This document shows positions 43,765 through 55,126 of a DNA stretch of 64,000 nucleotides, in pieces; positions within the stretch are counted from its first letter, which is position 1, and every line of letters begins with the position of its first letter. Below the pieces are notes generated by a model. The model was not told the DNA's origin. It searched no databases and worked only from the letters and a program-made list of their open reading frames with translations. The translations under genes and the position numbers were made by a program. Source of the stretch: Zanthoxylum bungeanum. Lineage: Eukaryota > Streptophyta > Magnoliopsida > Sapindales > Rutaceae. The DNA is taken from positions 363,501 through 427,500 of the forward strand of contig SKCR01032778.1 in assembly GCA_019454045.1 (NCBI GenBank), read 5' to 3'.

Positions 43765-44022
43765 CTCCATGTGCCATTTTTGAAGTGATTTTCATAGCCC
43801 TGTTTGTCAAGAGCTATCCCCGAGAGTACATTCAGCCGAAGTTCTGGAACATACAGGACATCCTTCAAGGTCAATGTACACCCGACATTTGTTCTCCATG
43901 TGCCATTTTTGAAGTGATTTTCATAGCCCTGTTTGTCAAGAGCTATCCCCGAGAGTACATTCAGCCGAAGTTCTGGAACATACAGGACATCCTTCAAGGT
44001 CAATGTACACCCGACATTTGTC
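43765..44022 (-). repeat. Perfect 129-bp in-frame tandem duplication in R4 pol
   Basis: 43765-43893 and 43894-44022 are identical as read and add 43 residues (with VPELRLNVLSGIALDKQGY twice) between protease and pre-integrase. R3 has a single copy. Confidence 0.93.
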
Positions 44023-45264
44023 CACAACTGAATATCACACATTCCTATTATCCCAGATGAACTGATATTTCTCATCTTCACTGCTCTAAAGTCTCATGCT
44101 TTGTATGTTGTGAAGTAATCTATGTGAGGAGTGACGTGGTAGGATGCTGCAGTATCTACCACCCACTCAACATCTTGGGTTGCGTTGTGAAGGCATGTCT
44201 CTTCCTGTATGGAACATATTGCTACATCTGCTTGGACAACGACCAGTGTCTCTCCTTCGTCATTCTTCGGCTGGAGATTGCTTTCTTTCTGCTCTTGTTG
44301 CAGTTTTCGGCAATTCTTCTTTAGGTGGCCTACAATGCCACAATGGTAGCACTTATATGTAGGCTTTCTTGCATCTGAGGATCTACCCCTGGTTGTGCTT
44401 CTGCCTCTCTCTTCGTCTCTTCATTGATGTCTTCCTCGAGTCTCTGTGACGAAGGCTTCTGTCTGTTCTGAGCCAATATCTTTTCTCCCGGACTCCTCAT
44501 TCGACATGGCATCTTTTACCATAGGCATGGTAACTTTACCTCTTGGAGCGGAATTGCTGAGAGTAACCACCAATGTCTCCTAGCTATCAGGAAGGGAACT
44601 GAGTAGTAAGAGGGCTTGTACTTCATCTCCCAGCTGCATGTCTACTGCAGACAACTGGTTCACCAGGCTCTGGAACTCGTTGGTGTGTTCCGCAACGGAA
44701 GTTCCACTCCGTAACTTCAGGTTCACCAAACGCCTCATTAACAGGGCTTTATTCCGAGATGTCTTGGCCTGGAACATGTCTTCCAGCTTTATCCACATCC
44801 TGTAAGCATCTGAATCTTGTGCTACGTGGTGGAAGACACTGTGACCGATCCACTGCCTTATCTGACCCAAAGTTCTGTTGTTGAGTTTATTCCAGTCATA
44901 CTCTTTAACAGACTCTGGTTTCACTCCCTTCAACTCGATGACATCAAACAGATCTTTACAATGCAAAAAATCTATCAACCTAGGTCTCCAGAGGGAGTAA
45001 TTAGTGGCAGCCAATTTAATCATTGCACCAGAATGGGAATCCTCCGTCTCCATTTTAAGTTTTAAAGTTTAAAATGAGAATACATAAAAATAGGGTCTGA
45101 ATTTCATAAATCGGATGTCACCGTTGCGTCCGGAACGGTCGAAAATGGTGGAATGGACACTTCTTTGGTCTAAATCCGACACATGGGCTGATTTGTAAAT
45201 TCCTAAAAATTCTGGGGCAAAATTATAAATTTCAAAACTTCATGGGGCAAAATGAAATTTACCA

Positions 45265-45420
45265 TGCTGCTGACGTGGCAAGGTGGGACCGGTTTGCTGA
45301 CGTGGCGGACACGTAGCGATGACGTGTCTGCTGACTAGGCGCTGACTGTGCGCTGGCGTGGCAGATGACTCAGCGCTGACTGGTGCTGACGTGGCGCTGA
45401 TGTGGCGGCCACGTGTTTCG
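45265..45420 (-). repeat. ACGT-core array in R4 leader
   Basis: Repeated TGACGTGGC and related words between primer-binding site and gag. The counterpart of 25220-25392 but more decayed. Confidence 0.65.
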
Positions 45421-45961
45421 TCTTCAACCTTCGTCTCGCGCGTGTTGCGCGTGGTGGTGCATGGGTCGCTCACTGGAAGGCGCGTGCGGCACGTATGGAG
45501 GCTGTGGACGTCGGTTCGGTCGCCGGAAAATACCACCGTACTCGTCTCGACGTGAACTAGCTGATGGTACCCTCAAAATGAATTTTTGACAACTTTTCCG
45601 GAACTCGAATTTTAAGAACCGAGCTCCGTTCTTCGGTTTTTCGATCCCAATGAAGAACCAAAGCTACTGATACCACTTGTTGTGATTCACCGATCACTTT
45701 AGAGAAGATTTGAGGATAAACCGAATTGCTTTTCTATTACTACAAGAATAGATACAAAGTTTACAACTTGAAACTTAATAACTACTTACTATGTATGAAG
45801 TTTGAAATTTTGCCTTGGAAAATTTCTAGAGAAATGAAAATCTAATTTAGTAACTTAAAAATTAACGGTTGCCTAATTCTATTAGCTTAAGAATAAGTTT
45901 CAACCGATAGTGTATGATAATATTTTTGAATATTCCTTTATATGGAAACGTAGTGTATGTT

Positions 45962-46079
45962 GTTGAGGAAAAAATCTCACATCGGCTGAGATAAATAATT
46001 AAACGCAAAATATAAACATTGGGCAACCCTCAACTCTCAAGCTGGCTTTTGGGTTGAGTTAGACCCATGAATTTCAACA
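45962..46079 (+). mobile_element. Short solo LTR-like element
   Basis: 118 bp with ends TGTTGA and TCAACA and the motif AAATCTCACATCGG, which is common at the start of small plant LTR elements. Flanks (TATGT/TATAT) match only partly. Confidence 0.5.
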
Positions 46080-46366
46080 TATATCTCACACATGCATGAG
46101 TTGGCTATGATATATATTATACAAAATTCAATGAACTTATAAGGTCGATTAGCTTAAGAAGAGAAGGTGGTTAATTGCATCTCTTATGAAGAAACAATAT
46201 ATGTTGAATATTTGATATTTATATGAGCTCTGTCGAAAAAAAGGTGGTGGGTAATAGTTGCAGTGCAGCTATTGTCTTTTATATGGCAAGTGGCACGTAT
46301 GGCTGGTGAGATGGTTTTGATTTTTTTCCCATACATCAACTATCAAGCATGTCTTTTTTACTTATG

Positions 46367-46638
46367 TGTTAAGGAAGATGGAATCAATATCCAAAATAGA
46401 ATTAAGGAATATGGAATCAATATCTAAAATAGAATTCCTAGTATCATTAGGATTCATGGTTTTATTATATTTCCCTATTAGATACAGATTTCTTATATTC
46501 ATTATTATTGCTCATTACTATAGGATTCATTTTCTATTTTGGTTTTCTATGTAGCCTATATAAAGGCTATTACCATTGTAAATTGATACAAAGTGAATTC
46601 AAGACTTTCTTTCATTATCTAACATGGTATCAGAGACC
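46367..46638 (+). mobile_element. Copia LTR with primer-binding site, truncated
   Basis: A 258-bp LTR (TGTTAAGGAAG to ATCTAACA, 46367-46624) followed directly by TGGTATCAGAGACC. The internal part goes on only to about 46820, where another repeat begins. The LTR has GGAATCAATATC twice and TATATAAAGG near 46557. Confidence 0.8.
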
Positions 46639-47104
46639 AGGTTCTCCTTTTTCTAGTTTCACTCTCTCTGCTTTCATCGGCGCGTGAGGATCGCGGCCAC
46701 CATCGGCACGTGACCCTCACGCAAGCCCCGTTGCCAATTACCACTATCACGATCCCCTTCCTAGGGCGGGCCCAACCCTAGAAAGAGGTCCGCGATCAAC
46801 TTCAGCTCGAGCACTCTATGTGACAAACCCACCATTTGATCTCACACAATAATACATCATAAATTACAAATACATGGAATATACATCAAATACATGGTTT
46901 ACAACATGTCTTAATAATATACAAGTGACGACTCAAATGTCTGGACCAACCCGAGTATACAACTGTGGCACGTGGATCCAAATCTGGTACTGCTCCTGTT
47001 GTGCTCGCGAACTACCTGGAATGTTTGGGGAAGAGGGGAGTGAGCTTAAAAAGCTCAGCAAGTAAGCAATCATTCTCTCAACATGACATCACCAACAAAA
47101 TAGG

Positions 47105-47113
47105 AATATATAT

Positions 47114-47152
<39 letters not shown>

Positions 47153-47166
47153 TATATATATATATA
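47105..47166. repeat. (TA)n microsatellite
   Basis: TA dinucleotides with a few G interruptions (TAGATATA). Confidence 0.9.
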
Positions 47167-47387
47167 AAATATATGAAATATCAGTTAAGATATATAACAG
47201 CTATCTCAGGCAGAACATACTCACAACAACACATCTCATCTCATTACATCCATCAACTCATCTCAAAATCACATAGTACTCAATATTTCAATTCATAGTA
47301 CGAATATACAACTTATATCTCAAATTAGTATTCACCATTATGTTCTCATGCTACTGATTACTCAATCAATTTTCCAACGAACATATA

Positions 47388-47444
47388 TAAATATATATAT
47401 GTATATATATATATATATTATATATATATATATATATAATATAT

Positions 47445-47496
<52 letters not shown>
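47388..47496. repeat. (TA)n microsatellite
   Basis: About 110 bp of TA repeats with regular TATAATATA interruptions, suggesting a higher-order unit. Confidence 0.9.
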
Positions 47497-47501
<5 letters not shown>

Positions 47502-47619
47502 TATAATACAATATATTAAAATAGCATATATTATAATGTCATCACAACAATCATCCCACAACAATACAAACATCCATCAAACATGGTTGCTAATCCGGGC
47601 TAAGTATAATAGTGGATTG

Positions 47620-47775
47620 AAACCAATGAGAGAGTACCTCATCACAACTCTCATGGCTTCCCACCATATCAAACCAGTGGAAGTGTACCTCATCACAACT
47701 CCCAAGGTTTACCATCAAATTAAAAACCAATGGGAGAGTATCTCATCACAACTCCCAAGGTTTTCCATAATCTCA
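47620..47775. repeat. Minisatellite of about 50 bp
   Basis: Three degenerate units, each with TACCTCATCACAACTCYCA followed by GGYTT(C/A)CCA, inside the gypsy-like region. Confidence 0.7.
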
Positions 47776-49030
47776 TACCACCTGATGTATCATCACATCT
47801 CATCTCCGACCACTATCATACAAAACCCGGCTGCATAACACAACAACACACATCATCCAATACAATCACATCTCACATCCAATCCATCAATCTCATCTCA
47901 ATAATCATGATTTCATGTTTATCATGCTTTCAATATCTCAATATTATATCTCAACAAAATATATTTAATATAAATATATATAATTATAATTATACCATTA
48001 TATTTATATATACCGACTTTCACAACAACCATCAATCATCAAACAGTATGTTAAGAGAATCACTACAGAGTGTACTTACCTCTATCCATGCAAAAGCTTT
48101 GAATAAATCTATATCCTCGCCAAGAATCTGAAAAATGTAAAATTACGATCAGGTCCCTCAATTTATCTAAAATTATGATTTTACCCCTAAACTTTCTAAA
48201 TTTCCGTTTTAGCCCCTAAACTTTTCCGATATGCCCAAATAGTCCTAAAATTCTTAAATATTACTATTTAATCCCTAATTAGCAGAATTTACAATTTTAC
48301 CCTCTTAATTATGCAAATTTACAATTATATCCAAAACTTTCCAATTCTATCATTTACACCCCCAAAACGGTAATAATTACATATCGAGCTCCAACGATCT
48401 CCAAATCTCTCAAAGAAAGATCCACTAGTCAGCCAATATCTCAAGAATCACAGCGACGGCTTCAGAACTTGCTGATACGCTTAACGAGGCAAGCGGGCCC
48501 CACAACTAAAAAGCGGGCCCCACCACCAGAAACTTTCAACGGTGGATATATATACCAAAATGCTCGTATAATCGAGAGAAACAATCTGATATGTTCGGAT
48601 CGTCGATCCAACGGTCGGATCTCAACTTCCAGTACAAATCCCGAATTACCGGTAGATATAAAACGGAAAACAACCCAAACGATGTCGGATCATGAAGTGA
48701 CCACCGGCGTTGGAAAGATATCGGCCTGAAAAGTACCCACTCGCCGGAGGTGGCCGTCAGAAGTGATCGGAGGTGGCCGGAAAATGCAGAATTAACGGCG
48801 ACGAATCGCTCCCTTCAGGCGGCGCGTGGCGGCACGTCCGGAGGCCGTTGGACTCAATCTCGGTGGTGCTGGAAAGCTGACGGCGGCAGCTTTCAGGCGG
48901 TCCGACGCGTGGTGGCTGATGGTCGACGGTGAAGTAGCAGCGACGGTTTCAAGACTTGGCAGTGAGAGAGAGTATTTGGGAGAAAAGAAAGAAAGAGAGA
49001 GAGGAAAAAAGAAAAACTGAAAAAAAAAAT

Positions 49031-49330
49031 GTGTCACGGCCCCTTAAAAAAAAGTTGTCTTTTTTTTTTTTTTGTCACGTAGTATTACAACCACATTGCT
49101 TTTACCATTGCCAATTTTCTTCCTGATTTTGGAAAAATTCGTCACTCTTGTTTCTGGTTTTTTTTTTTTTTATTTTCTTTGTGTTTTCAACTCTCTTTCA
49201 TATTTTTTAAGCTCCATTTTCGGGGTTCGGCTCCCATTTCGGGTTTCGTAGGTTAAAGCTCCATTTTCGGGTTTCGACTCCCATTTTCGGGCTTCGTAGG
49301 TTAAAGCTCCCTTTGCCATAGTTTTCCATG
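49031..49330. repeat. Spacer with a two-unit tandem repeat
   Basis: At 49209-49303 a unit of about 47 bp (AAGCTCCATTTTCGG...TTCGTAGGTTA) occurs twice and a third copy begins. The rest is T-rich with no gene. Confidence 0.65.
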
Positions 49331-51230
49331 CTTCTAATTTCATTCTCAATATATTTTTCAGAATTCATTCACTAGCTTCTTCTTTTTTTACCATTAGTAG
49401 AGATTGTTCGTTTAGAGGGCCATGCATTATCGTCTGAATATGTAGCTCTAGCAAGGGATACGCACCTGTTATAGGTTAGTGGACTCACTGATCATGTATG
49501 GAACTTATTTACGTACACTCACTATAATTATTTTATACTCAGTCATTATATTATTTATAATTTATATATTTTTATAAATATTAAGAGATTTTTTTTTATT
49601 AAACAAAAATTTAAATATACTTATAAAAAAAAATTAATAATAAATAAAGTTCATGACCAAGATTTATTGATATGTGCGGTTAGTAAAATCTTTTGACATT
49701 GGTACATGTCGTATATCGAAATTTGATTCGATGGTTTGTCGTAATGAACCACGAGTCTCGGGTAGAGCTGGACAATGGACACGACATGATTAATTAATGG
49801 ATCGTATCGTGTATTTTCGTCAATAAAATATAAGGCCGAACATGGCCCACGAGCAAGCCCACATGGGCCGTGCTTGAGCCGATCCATTGGGCTTAAAATC
49901 TAAAATTTTCATTTAAGACATAATTTAAGTCATAATTAATGTATTTTCAATTAATTTAAGCCATAAAATCTAAAATATATTTTTTGGCCGTTACTAATGA
50001 ATGATGATCACTAAACACTTAATGTATTTTCAAAAAAAAAATTAAAAAAATTAAATATATCATACTTTATATATTATTTGTAACATGTTTCATTTCATAT
50101 AAATAAATTATATTTTATTTCTCTTGCAAATAGAATTATTTTTAATTAATAAATATTTATATTAATTATCTATATTGTTAATAATGGTTTATTTAGTTTT
50201 AAATTTTAACATTTTAGATTTAAAATTAACTAAAAATCTTGGCCCAACATGACTCACTTATGGTATGGACCATGTCGATAATAGATTAATTCTATTATGT
50301 AATGACATGCAACATCTCATTAACAGAATAATTCTAGCAATAATAGAAGCATTGCTGGAGTCTCATTCATGTTATGTCCAATACCAAATGTCATTATGTA
50401 AAATATTTTGATCTGTAGATTCTTATGATTGTTATGGGATATGTATTACTATCAAATAGCAAATATGTACTACTGGGGATTCCAATTATTCATATATTAT
50501 TATAAATTTTGACACTTTTTAATTCTCATTTTTTCCATGAACATCCAGCCTGGCTAGTGGATTCCCCCATGTGGGTTAAATGTTAATTATTATATTCATG
50601 ATACAGGTAATGATGCTTAGTCTTTTAGATTGCACCTAGGATGCATGCAATATATTAAAATAGAGAAAATTAGATAGCTTTGACCAAAAATTTATGTGAA
50701 ATACAGTACTAGTATTTTTAAAATTAAAAAAATTAAAACTCAACTATATACACTTGATTATAGGGACCTTAGATGAAGGCTATGAAAAAATAAAATAAAA
50801 CTAAATACTTAACTTTATACATGAAATAGTAAATATTCTATCTTTTCAGTATTCTCTGTCTGTGTATTAAGATGAATGCTGAATTAAATTTAGGGAAATG
50901 TTAATGAGTGTTAATAATTTATTTTAGGAAAATATTGATGAGAAAAATAGAAAAAATAATTAATATTTTGACAATTTTTTTCATTTTTCATTAAAATAAT
51001 ATCAAAACTTTCCTAAATTAAATTCTTAATGAGTATACTAAGGGTACTTCTTAACATGATCCTTAAATTTATATTGAATACTAGATTAATAATGGAACTC
51101 ATGTTAGCACTAAATCGAATATAAAATAATTTAAGAAACCAATGAGCCAGCTCATTGTGTTTTCTTAAAAGAGAAAAGCATGAAAAGCCCATAAACTTTG
51201 ACCTGTAACCTCCAGCAGTATTAAATGTCC
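49331..51230. other. AT-rich intergenic region
   Basis: No gene was found. Around 49755-50290 the two ends carry GGCCC-type words (GGCCCACGAGC, TTGGCCCAACATG). These recall non-autonomous hAT elements, but no clean termini are seen. The last part is the far promoter of the expansin-like gene. Confidence 0.35.
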
Positions 51231-51253
51231 CAATGGCTTTAGCTGCAGTGGCC

Positions 51254-51269
51254 TATACTATATATATAT
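51254..51269 (+). promoter_or_regulatory. TATA region of expansin-like gene
   Basis: TATACTATATATATAT, about 65-80 bp before the ATG at 51332. It lies after an upstream in-frame ATG (51233), which argues that the upstream ATG is not in the mRNA. Confidence 0.55.
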
Positions 51270-51331
51270 CCCAATGGCCATTGTTTTCTTGTCACAGTTC
51301 ACATTTGTATCTCCATATTCTCAGTACATTA

Positions 51332-52556
51332 ATGGCTGTCTTTCTTTGCTTTCTCTTCTTTCTCTTATCATCTGCAACTGCTTGTGATCACTGTGTGCAC
51401 CAGTCCAAGGTTTCTTATTTCTCCAAAACCTCTGCAGTCTCATGTAAGCACTAAGCATCAATCTTGCTTTCATCTCTCAATGGTCCTCTATACGATTTTT
51501 TTTCAATAAATAACTAAACTGGCATTGACCCAGATGATGTTTCTATGAGATTTTTAATGGGTAATAAATATATTTTGGATTTGGTTCAGCTGGGGCTTGT
51601 GGGTATGGCTCATTGGCACTAAGCTTAGGTGGTGGACACATTGCTGCAGCTGTTCCTTCCCTTTACAAAGATGGAGCTGCTTGTGGTGGTACATGCTTTC
51701 AGGTTAATTTGTACAAGTTCTAATGTTTTTTTTTTTTTTTGGCCACTGTTTCTGTTAAATGACAAATCTGTTTTCAACAAATTAATTTTTGTTTTGACAG
51801 GTAAGGTGCAAGAACAAAGCTTTATGTAGCAACAAAGGAACCAGAGTGATTGTGACTGATCTTCATCACAACAACAAAACAGACTTAGTCCTCAGCAGCA
51901 GAGCTTTCAGGGCCTTGGCCAATAAGGGCATGGACAAAGAAATTTTGAAACAGGGAGTTGTAGATGTGGAATACATAAGGTAATAAACAGAAATTCAGAA
52001 AATGAACTTAAACTTTGATCATTATAATTTCAATCTGAAGAGCCTAGCTAAGAGAATTTTTGAAGTTTGATGGATTTATGCTCTCTTCTGGGTTGAATGA
52101 TTCAGGGTTCCATGTGAATACAAACACCAAAACTTGGCTGTGCGTGTGGAAGAATCAAGCAAAAAGCCAAATTACTTAGCAGTTAAAGTGCTTTACCAGG
52201 GTGGTAAAACAGAAATACTAGGAGTTATTGTTTCTCAGGTTTGTGACACACCCAAGAATTTTCACATTATAATCAATTGATCTGGATTGTGATTGATGCT
52301 ACCATATTTCCAGGATGGATCCTCGAATAAGGTTGACATGGAAAGAAAATTCGGTGCGGTTTGGGAAACAGATAGAGTACCAAATGGACCATTGAAGTTT
52401 GTATTTCCAGTAATACAAGGGTTTGATGCCAAGTGGATTTGGGCAAATAATCTTGTTCCAGCTGACTGGAAAATTGGAGTGACCTATGACACTGGAGTTC
52501 AGATTACTGATGTTAATTTTATGGATGGCTGCGCTGACTGCGGTCCTTGGAACTAA
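51332..52556 (+). CDS. EXLA: Expansin-like A protein (five exons)
   Basis: Exons 51332-51443, 51590-51702, 51801-51979, 52106-52238 and 52314-52556, all with GT/AG introns, give 259 residues (about the usual length). An N-terminal signal peptide (about 1-17) precedes CDHC. The double-psi beta-barrel domain follows, with GACGYGSLA (39-47), [10 protein letters not shown] (69-78), GTRVIVTDL (88-96) and [10 protein letters not shown] (106-115). The C-terminal cellulose-binding-like domain has [15 protein letters not shown] (154-168), GAVWE (193-197) and VQITD (241-245). This is the EXLA branch, secreted to the cell wall. Family members lack the HFD catalytic motif of alpha and beta expansins, and wall-loosening activity is unproven. 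The frame is open 33 codons upstream, but the TATA region lies inside that stretch. Confidence 0.95.
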
Positions 52557-53880
52557 GTTTTTACTAATTACCATTCTGATTGCCACTGCTTAATGTAAAA
52601 TTTTATATCTGGTTTCTTCAGCAAATAATAAATCTATCTAAGTATTTTAGAAGAGTGGGCGGGTGTAAGAATGAATTGCTTTATATGTATAACATATTTA
52701 ATAATTCATTTCTAAATGATCATTAAAAAAAATTGATGCAAACTTTTGAGGATCATCTCCAACCTGAGCCTGTATGCTTCCCAAAACTCATAAACTTGTA
52801 TGTCAGAAACAAAGGTGGCATTGTGGAGAGTTGACACGGGTGGACCCTCCAAATTTGACTTAAAATTAAGAGAAATTTCAATGTTTAGTATATAATTTAT
52901 ATATTTTTTGTCATTTATCGATAAAATCTCATTTTAACTTTAAGAACTCGCTTAAGGCCCTATATAAAAACATTCATTTTTTTTTTTTTTTGTGTTTTTG
53001 CAAATACATATAGTTGTTTAAAATATAGTGTAAAAATTATTTTCCAAATTAGTGTGAGCCAACTCTTCCTCGTACATCACACAGGATTTTGAGAGACAAT
53101 CGTGTATCATTGTGGTTATAAACCTGAGTCTGTATGCTTCTCAAAACTCACAAACCTATATATAAGAGATAGAGCCGTAGAGGTGACTCTATAGAGAGTT
53201 GACACAGGTGGCCGGCTAGACCTCTAAATTTAACCTAAAATTAACGCTTCCGAATATAGAAAAATTTCAATTTTTAATATATATATATTTATCATTTATC
53301 GATATGAATCTCGTTTTAAAAACTCACCCATTCAACACAACTAAGACTGCCCCTAATCAGAAGTTGCCCTAAACTCATGTCAGCATAGCTCCAAGTCTTC
53401 AAAAATTGAATGAGGTCATTTTATATAATTCCAAGAATTCCGGAGCAGTGGTAAGCTCTTGAGAATCTTGACTCTATAGTTGGTTTATGTTTTGTTGTGA
53501 TATGTGATTGATCAAGAGAGCCTCTTTTTACTTATAAAATATATAAATTAATGCACTAATGGAACCATGGAGCTCTGCTGAAACTCACATTTCAATTATT
53601 TTTCATGTTTGTTTGTTGTATTAAATGTTTTCCACAAATCTAGCCACCTATAAAGGTGTCATTTATTGATTAGTGGGTGTAAGATTATCACAATTGTAAT
53701 ATAAAATAAAGTCAATAATATACAAACTATTTGAAATGCAAAAAAACAAAAACAAAAACAAAAACATTAATTTTTTTTTTGTGTGTTTTTGCAAATACAT
53801 ATAGTTGTTAATTATTGAATAGGAAGTTAAAAATATAATGGATCTAATTAAGGGGACTATCAACAGCTCCAAATAAATTC
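52557..53880. repeat. EXLA 3' region with direct repeats
   Basis: After the gene (AATAATAAATC near 52625), blocks occur twice: CTGAG(C/T)CTGTATGCTTC(C/T)CAAAACTCA at 52765 and 53125, each followed by GAGAGTTGACACRGGTGG. AAATACATATAGTTGTTTAAAATATAGTG at 53002 recurs near 53795 and 54108. This looks like a local duplication or a dispersed repeat. No gene is seen. Confidence 0.6.
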
Positions 53881-53884
53881 TATG

Positions 53885-54065
53885 GATTATCATGGAGATT
53901 CAAGATGCAATGAAAGATTCGAATTGTTTTAGGATTCTGTTCAAACCTCGAATTTGTAATGTTGAAGCTCATGTTTTGACAAAAGTTATCAGTAATTTTC
54001 ATATTTTGGGTTTTTAGAGAGATAATATTCCCTCTATTATTGCGTGTAATTTGATTATCTCTCTT
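53885..54065 (+). pseudogene. Possible RNase H-like (RVT_3) fragment
   Basis: A short frame reads EIQDAMKDSNCFRILFKPRI followed by CNVEAHVLTK, similar to the end of the RNase H-like domain of plant non-LTR retrotransposons (CNxxAHxLAK). It is preceded and followed by stops. Weak but recognisable. Confidence 0.35.
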
Positions 54066-54560
54066 TAATATACATTCTTTCTCTCAAAAAAAAAAAAAAA
54101 AAATTACAGGTAGTTGTTTAAAATATAGTGTAAAAAAATATTTTCCGAATAGAGTAAGCCATCTCTTCCTTGTACACCACCACATAGGATTTTGAGAGAG
54201 AAACTTGTTGAAGAAGGTATCCTCAATGTAGCTATCTGTTTGGCATAAAATTAAATTATTGATTAATTTTTTTAATTTTGTAATGATATAAATTATTATT
54301 GGGCAGATGATATGCAATTATGAATGCATCCAAAATTCCTGATAAAGAAAAAGGGAAGGTGATAATCCCGCAAGCAATTATTGCAGATGATCAAAGAGAT
54401 ATGTTAAAGCTAATATAAAATTAAAAGTTATAATTAGTCCTCAATTTATGCTGTATCAATAATTGTTATAACAAAAAAAATGTAGGGATTTTCTGCTTTG
54501 TCCATTCGGATTTGTATTGGGACACATCTATCAGATAATAGTAATGGGCTGCTTTTTCTG
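54066..54560. other. AT-rich spacer
   Basis: Contains the third copy of the AGTTGTTTAAAATATAGTGT repeat (54110-54200). Nothing else is seen. Confidence 0.4.
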
Positions 54561-54569
54561 TTCGGATAT

Positions 54570-54755
54570 TTTTTTTTTTTTTTTTTTAGAAATGTTGGAA
54601 ATTCCGCCGTTAAATTATCAGATCCGAACTTAAATAGAGCAGATAAATTTTTCGGATGCGACAGGTTCTTACAAGAAATGCATCATCTGGACTCGAATCC
54701 ATAACCTGACAATCAAATCCTAAATTTTTTTTGCCACCAAATCACACCCGTTTGA
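54570..54755 (-). mobile_element. tRNA-derived SINE, copy 7 (decayed)
   Basis: The minus-strand tail is seen as T's at 54569-54588. The body has CAGGTTCTTACAAGAAATGCA, a B-box-like GGACTCGAATCC at 54689 and CACCAAATCACACCC at the 5' end. Many C-to-T changes. Confidence 0.7.
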
Positions 54756-54933
54756 GAACCGGTTAAGATATACTCATTAGGCAAAACAACATTTTCTGAA
54801 AAATGAAACTATAAATGCTTTTAATTATATTCAAAAATGATATATATACATAAAGTTTTCCCTAAAGTTTTCTCACTCCCCTCACCGTAGGTACAGTAAA
54901 TTACTATAGTTCACTGTAGCTACAGTGAGGGTG

Positions 54934-55112
54934 TCCCCAAGGGGTGTGGCTTGGTGTGTAGGGTCCAGGATCTCTCCTTGAGATTCTTGGTTCGAATACA
55001 GGGGGTGCACTTCTTGTAAGAGCCTGGGACAGCCGGTGGTTTTACCTGCGCCGCGACCCAAAATGGGTGGTTTGGTGGCGGGGTTTCCATCGTTTCAAAA
55101 AAAAAAAAAAAA
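54934..55112 (+). mobile_element. tRNA-derived SINE, copy 8 (179 bp, well preserved)
   Basis: Flanked by a perfect 14-bp duplication CTACAGTGAGGGTG (54920-54933, 55113-55126). It starts TCCCCAAGGGGTGTGGCTTG (A-box region GTGGCTTGGTG), with B box GGTTCGAATAC at 54990, the body TTCTTGTAAGAGCCTGGGAC and TTTTACCTGC, and an A tail of about 16. Confidence 0.93.
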
Positions 55113-55126
55113 CTACAGTGAGGGTG

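Larger units (their letters stand above)
42140..45053 (-). pseudogene. R4 gag-pol remnant lacking reverse transcriptase
   Basis: Gag starts at 45053 (METEDSHSGAMIKLAATNYS) and is stopped at 44580 (in-frame TAG). The zinc-knuckle part follows in other frames near 44290-44510. A long frame (44081-42399) covers part of the protease region, pre-integrase LWNRRLGHMS, integrase with SDVCG, TDDEGKY (the usual TDNGGEY changed) and NGVAASMN (catalytic Glu replaced by Ala), and the hinge. The sequence then passes through a short minisatellite to the extreme C terminus (TRDKLELCRDITGIAVR, stop near 42140). Loss of RT/RNase H and the changed integrase residues show it is defective. Confidence 0.88.
41648..45780 (-). 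mobile_element. Rearranged Tnt1-like copia element (R4)
   Basis: Minus-strand relative of R3, with the same kind of Gag, protease and integrase. The reverse transcriptase and RNase H are missing, the 3' LTR is complete (41648-41975) and the 5' LTR is cut to about 100 bp (45681-45780). The primer-binding site is seen as TGATACCA at 45668-45675. The LTR sequence is unrelated to R3's although the internal parts are close. A possible target duplication ACTAT lies at 41643-41647 and 45788-45792. Confidence 0.85.
46821..49030. mobile_element. Gypsy-type LTR-like region, ends unresolved
   Basis: Starts TGTGACAAACCC and resembles in layout the element at 31491-33746 (GTGAGCT block, central minisatellite, GC-rich gene-like end, purine or pyrimidine tract near the end). 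No protein domain was found; frames at 48469-48932 are low-complexity. A clean right end and target duplication were not found. Confidence 0.5.

Noticed and set aside
47388..47496. AT-rich stretch as a replication origin or matrix-attachment site
   Set aside because: Simple TA microsatellite; no further evidence.
48469..49037. ORFs in the GC-rich end of the gypsy-like region
   Set aside because: No family match; frames on both strands and Arg/Gly-rich composition point to non-coding LTR DNA.
54990..55000. tRNA gene signature (B box)
   Set aside because: Part of a SINE; no cloverleaf or anticodon arm was found. The same holds for all other GGTTCGAATCC sites in the window.
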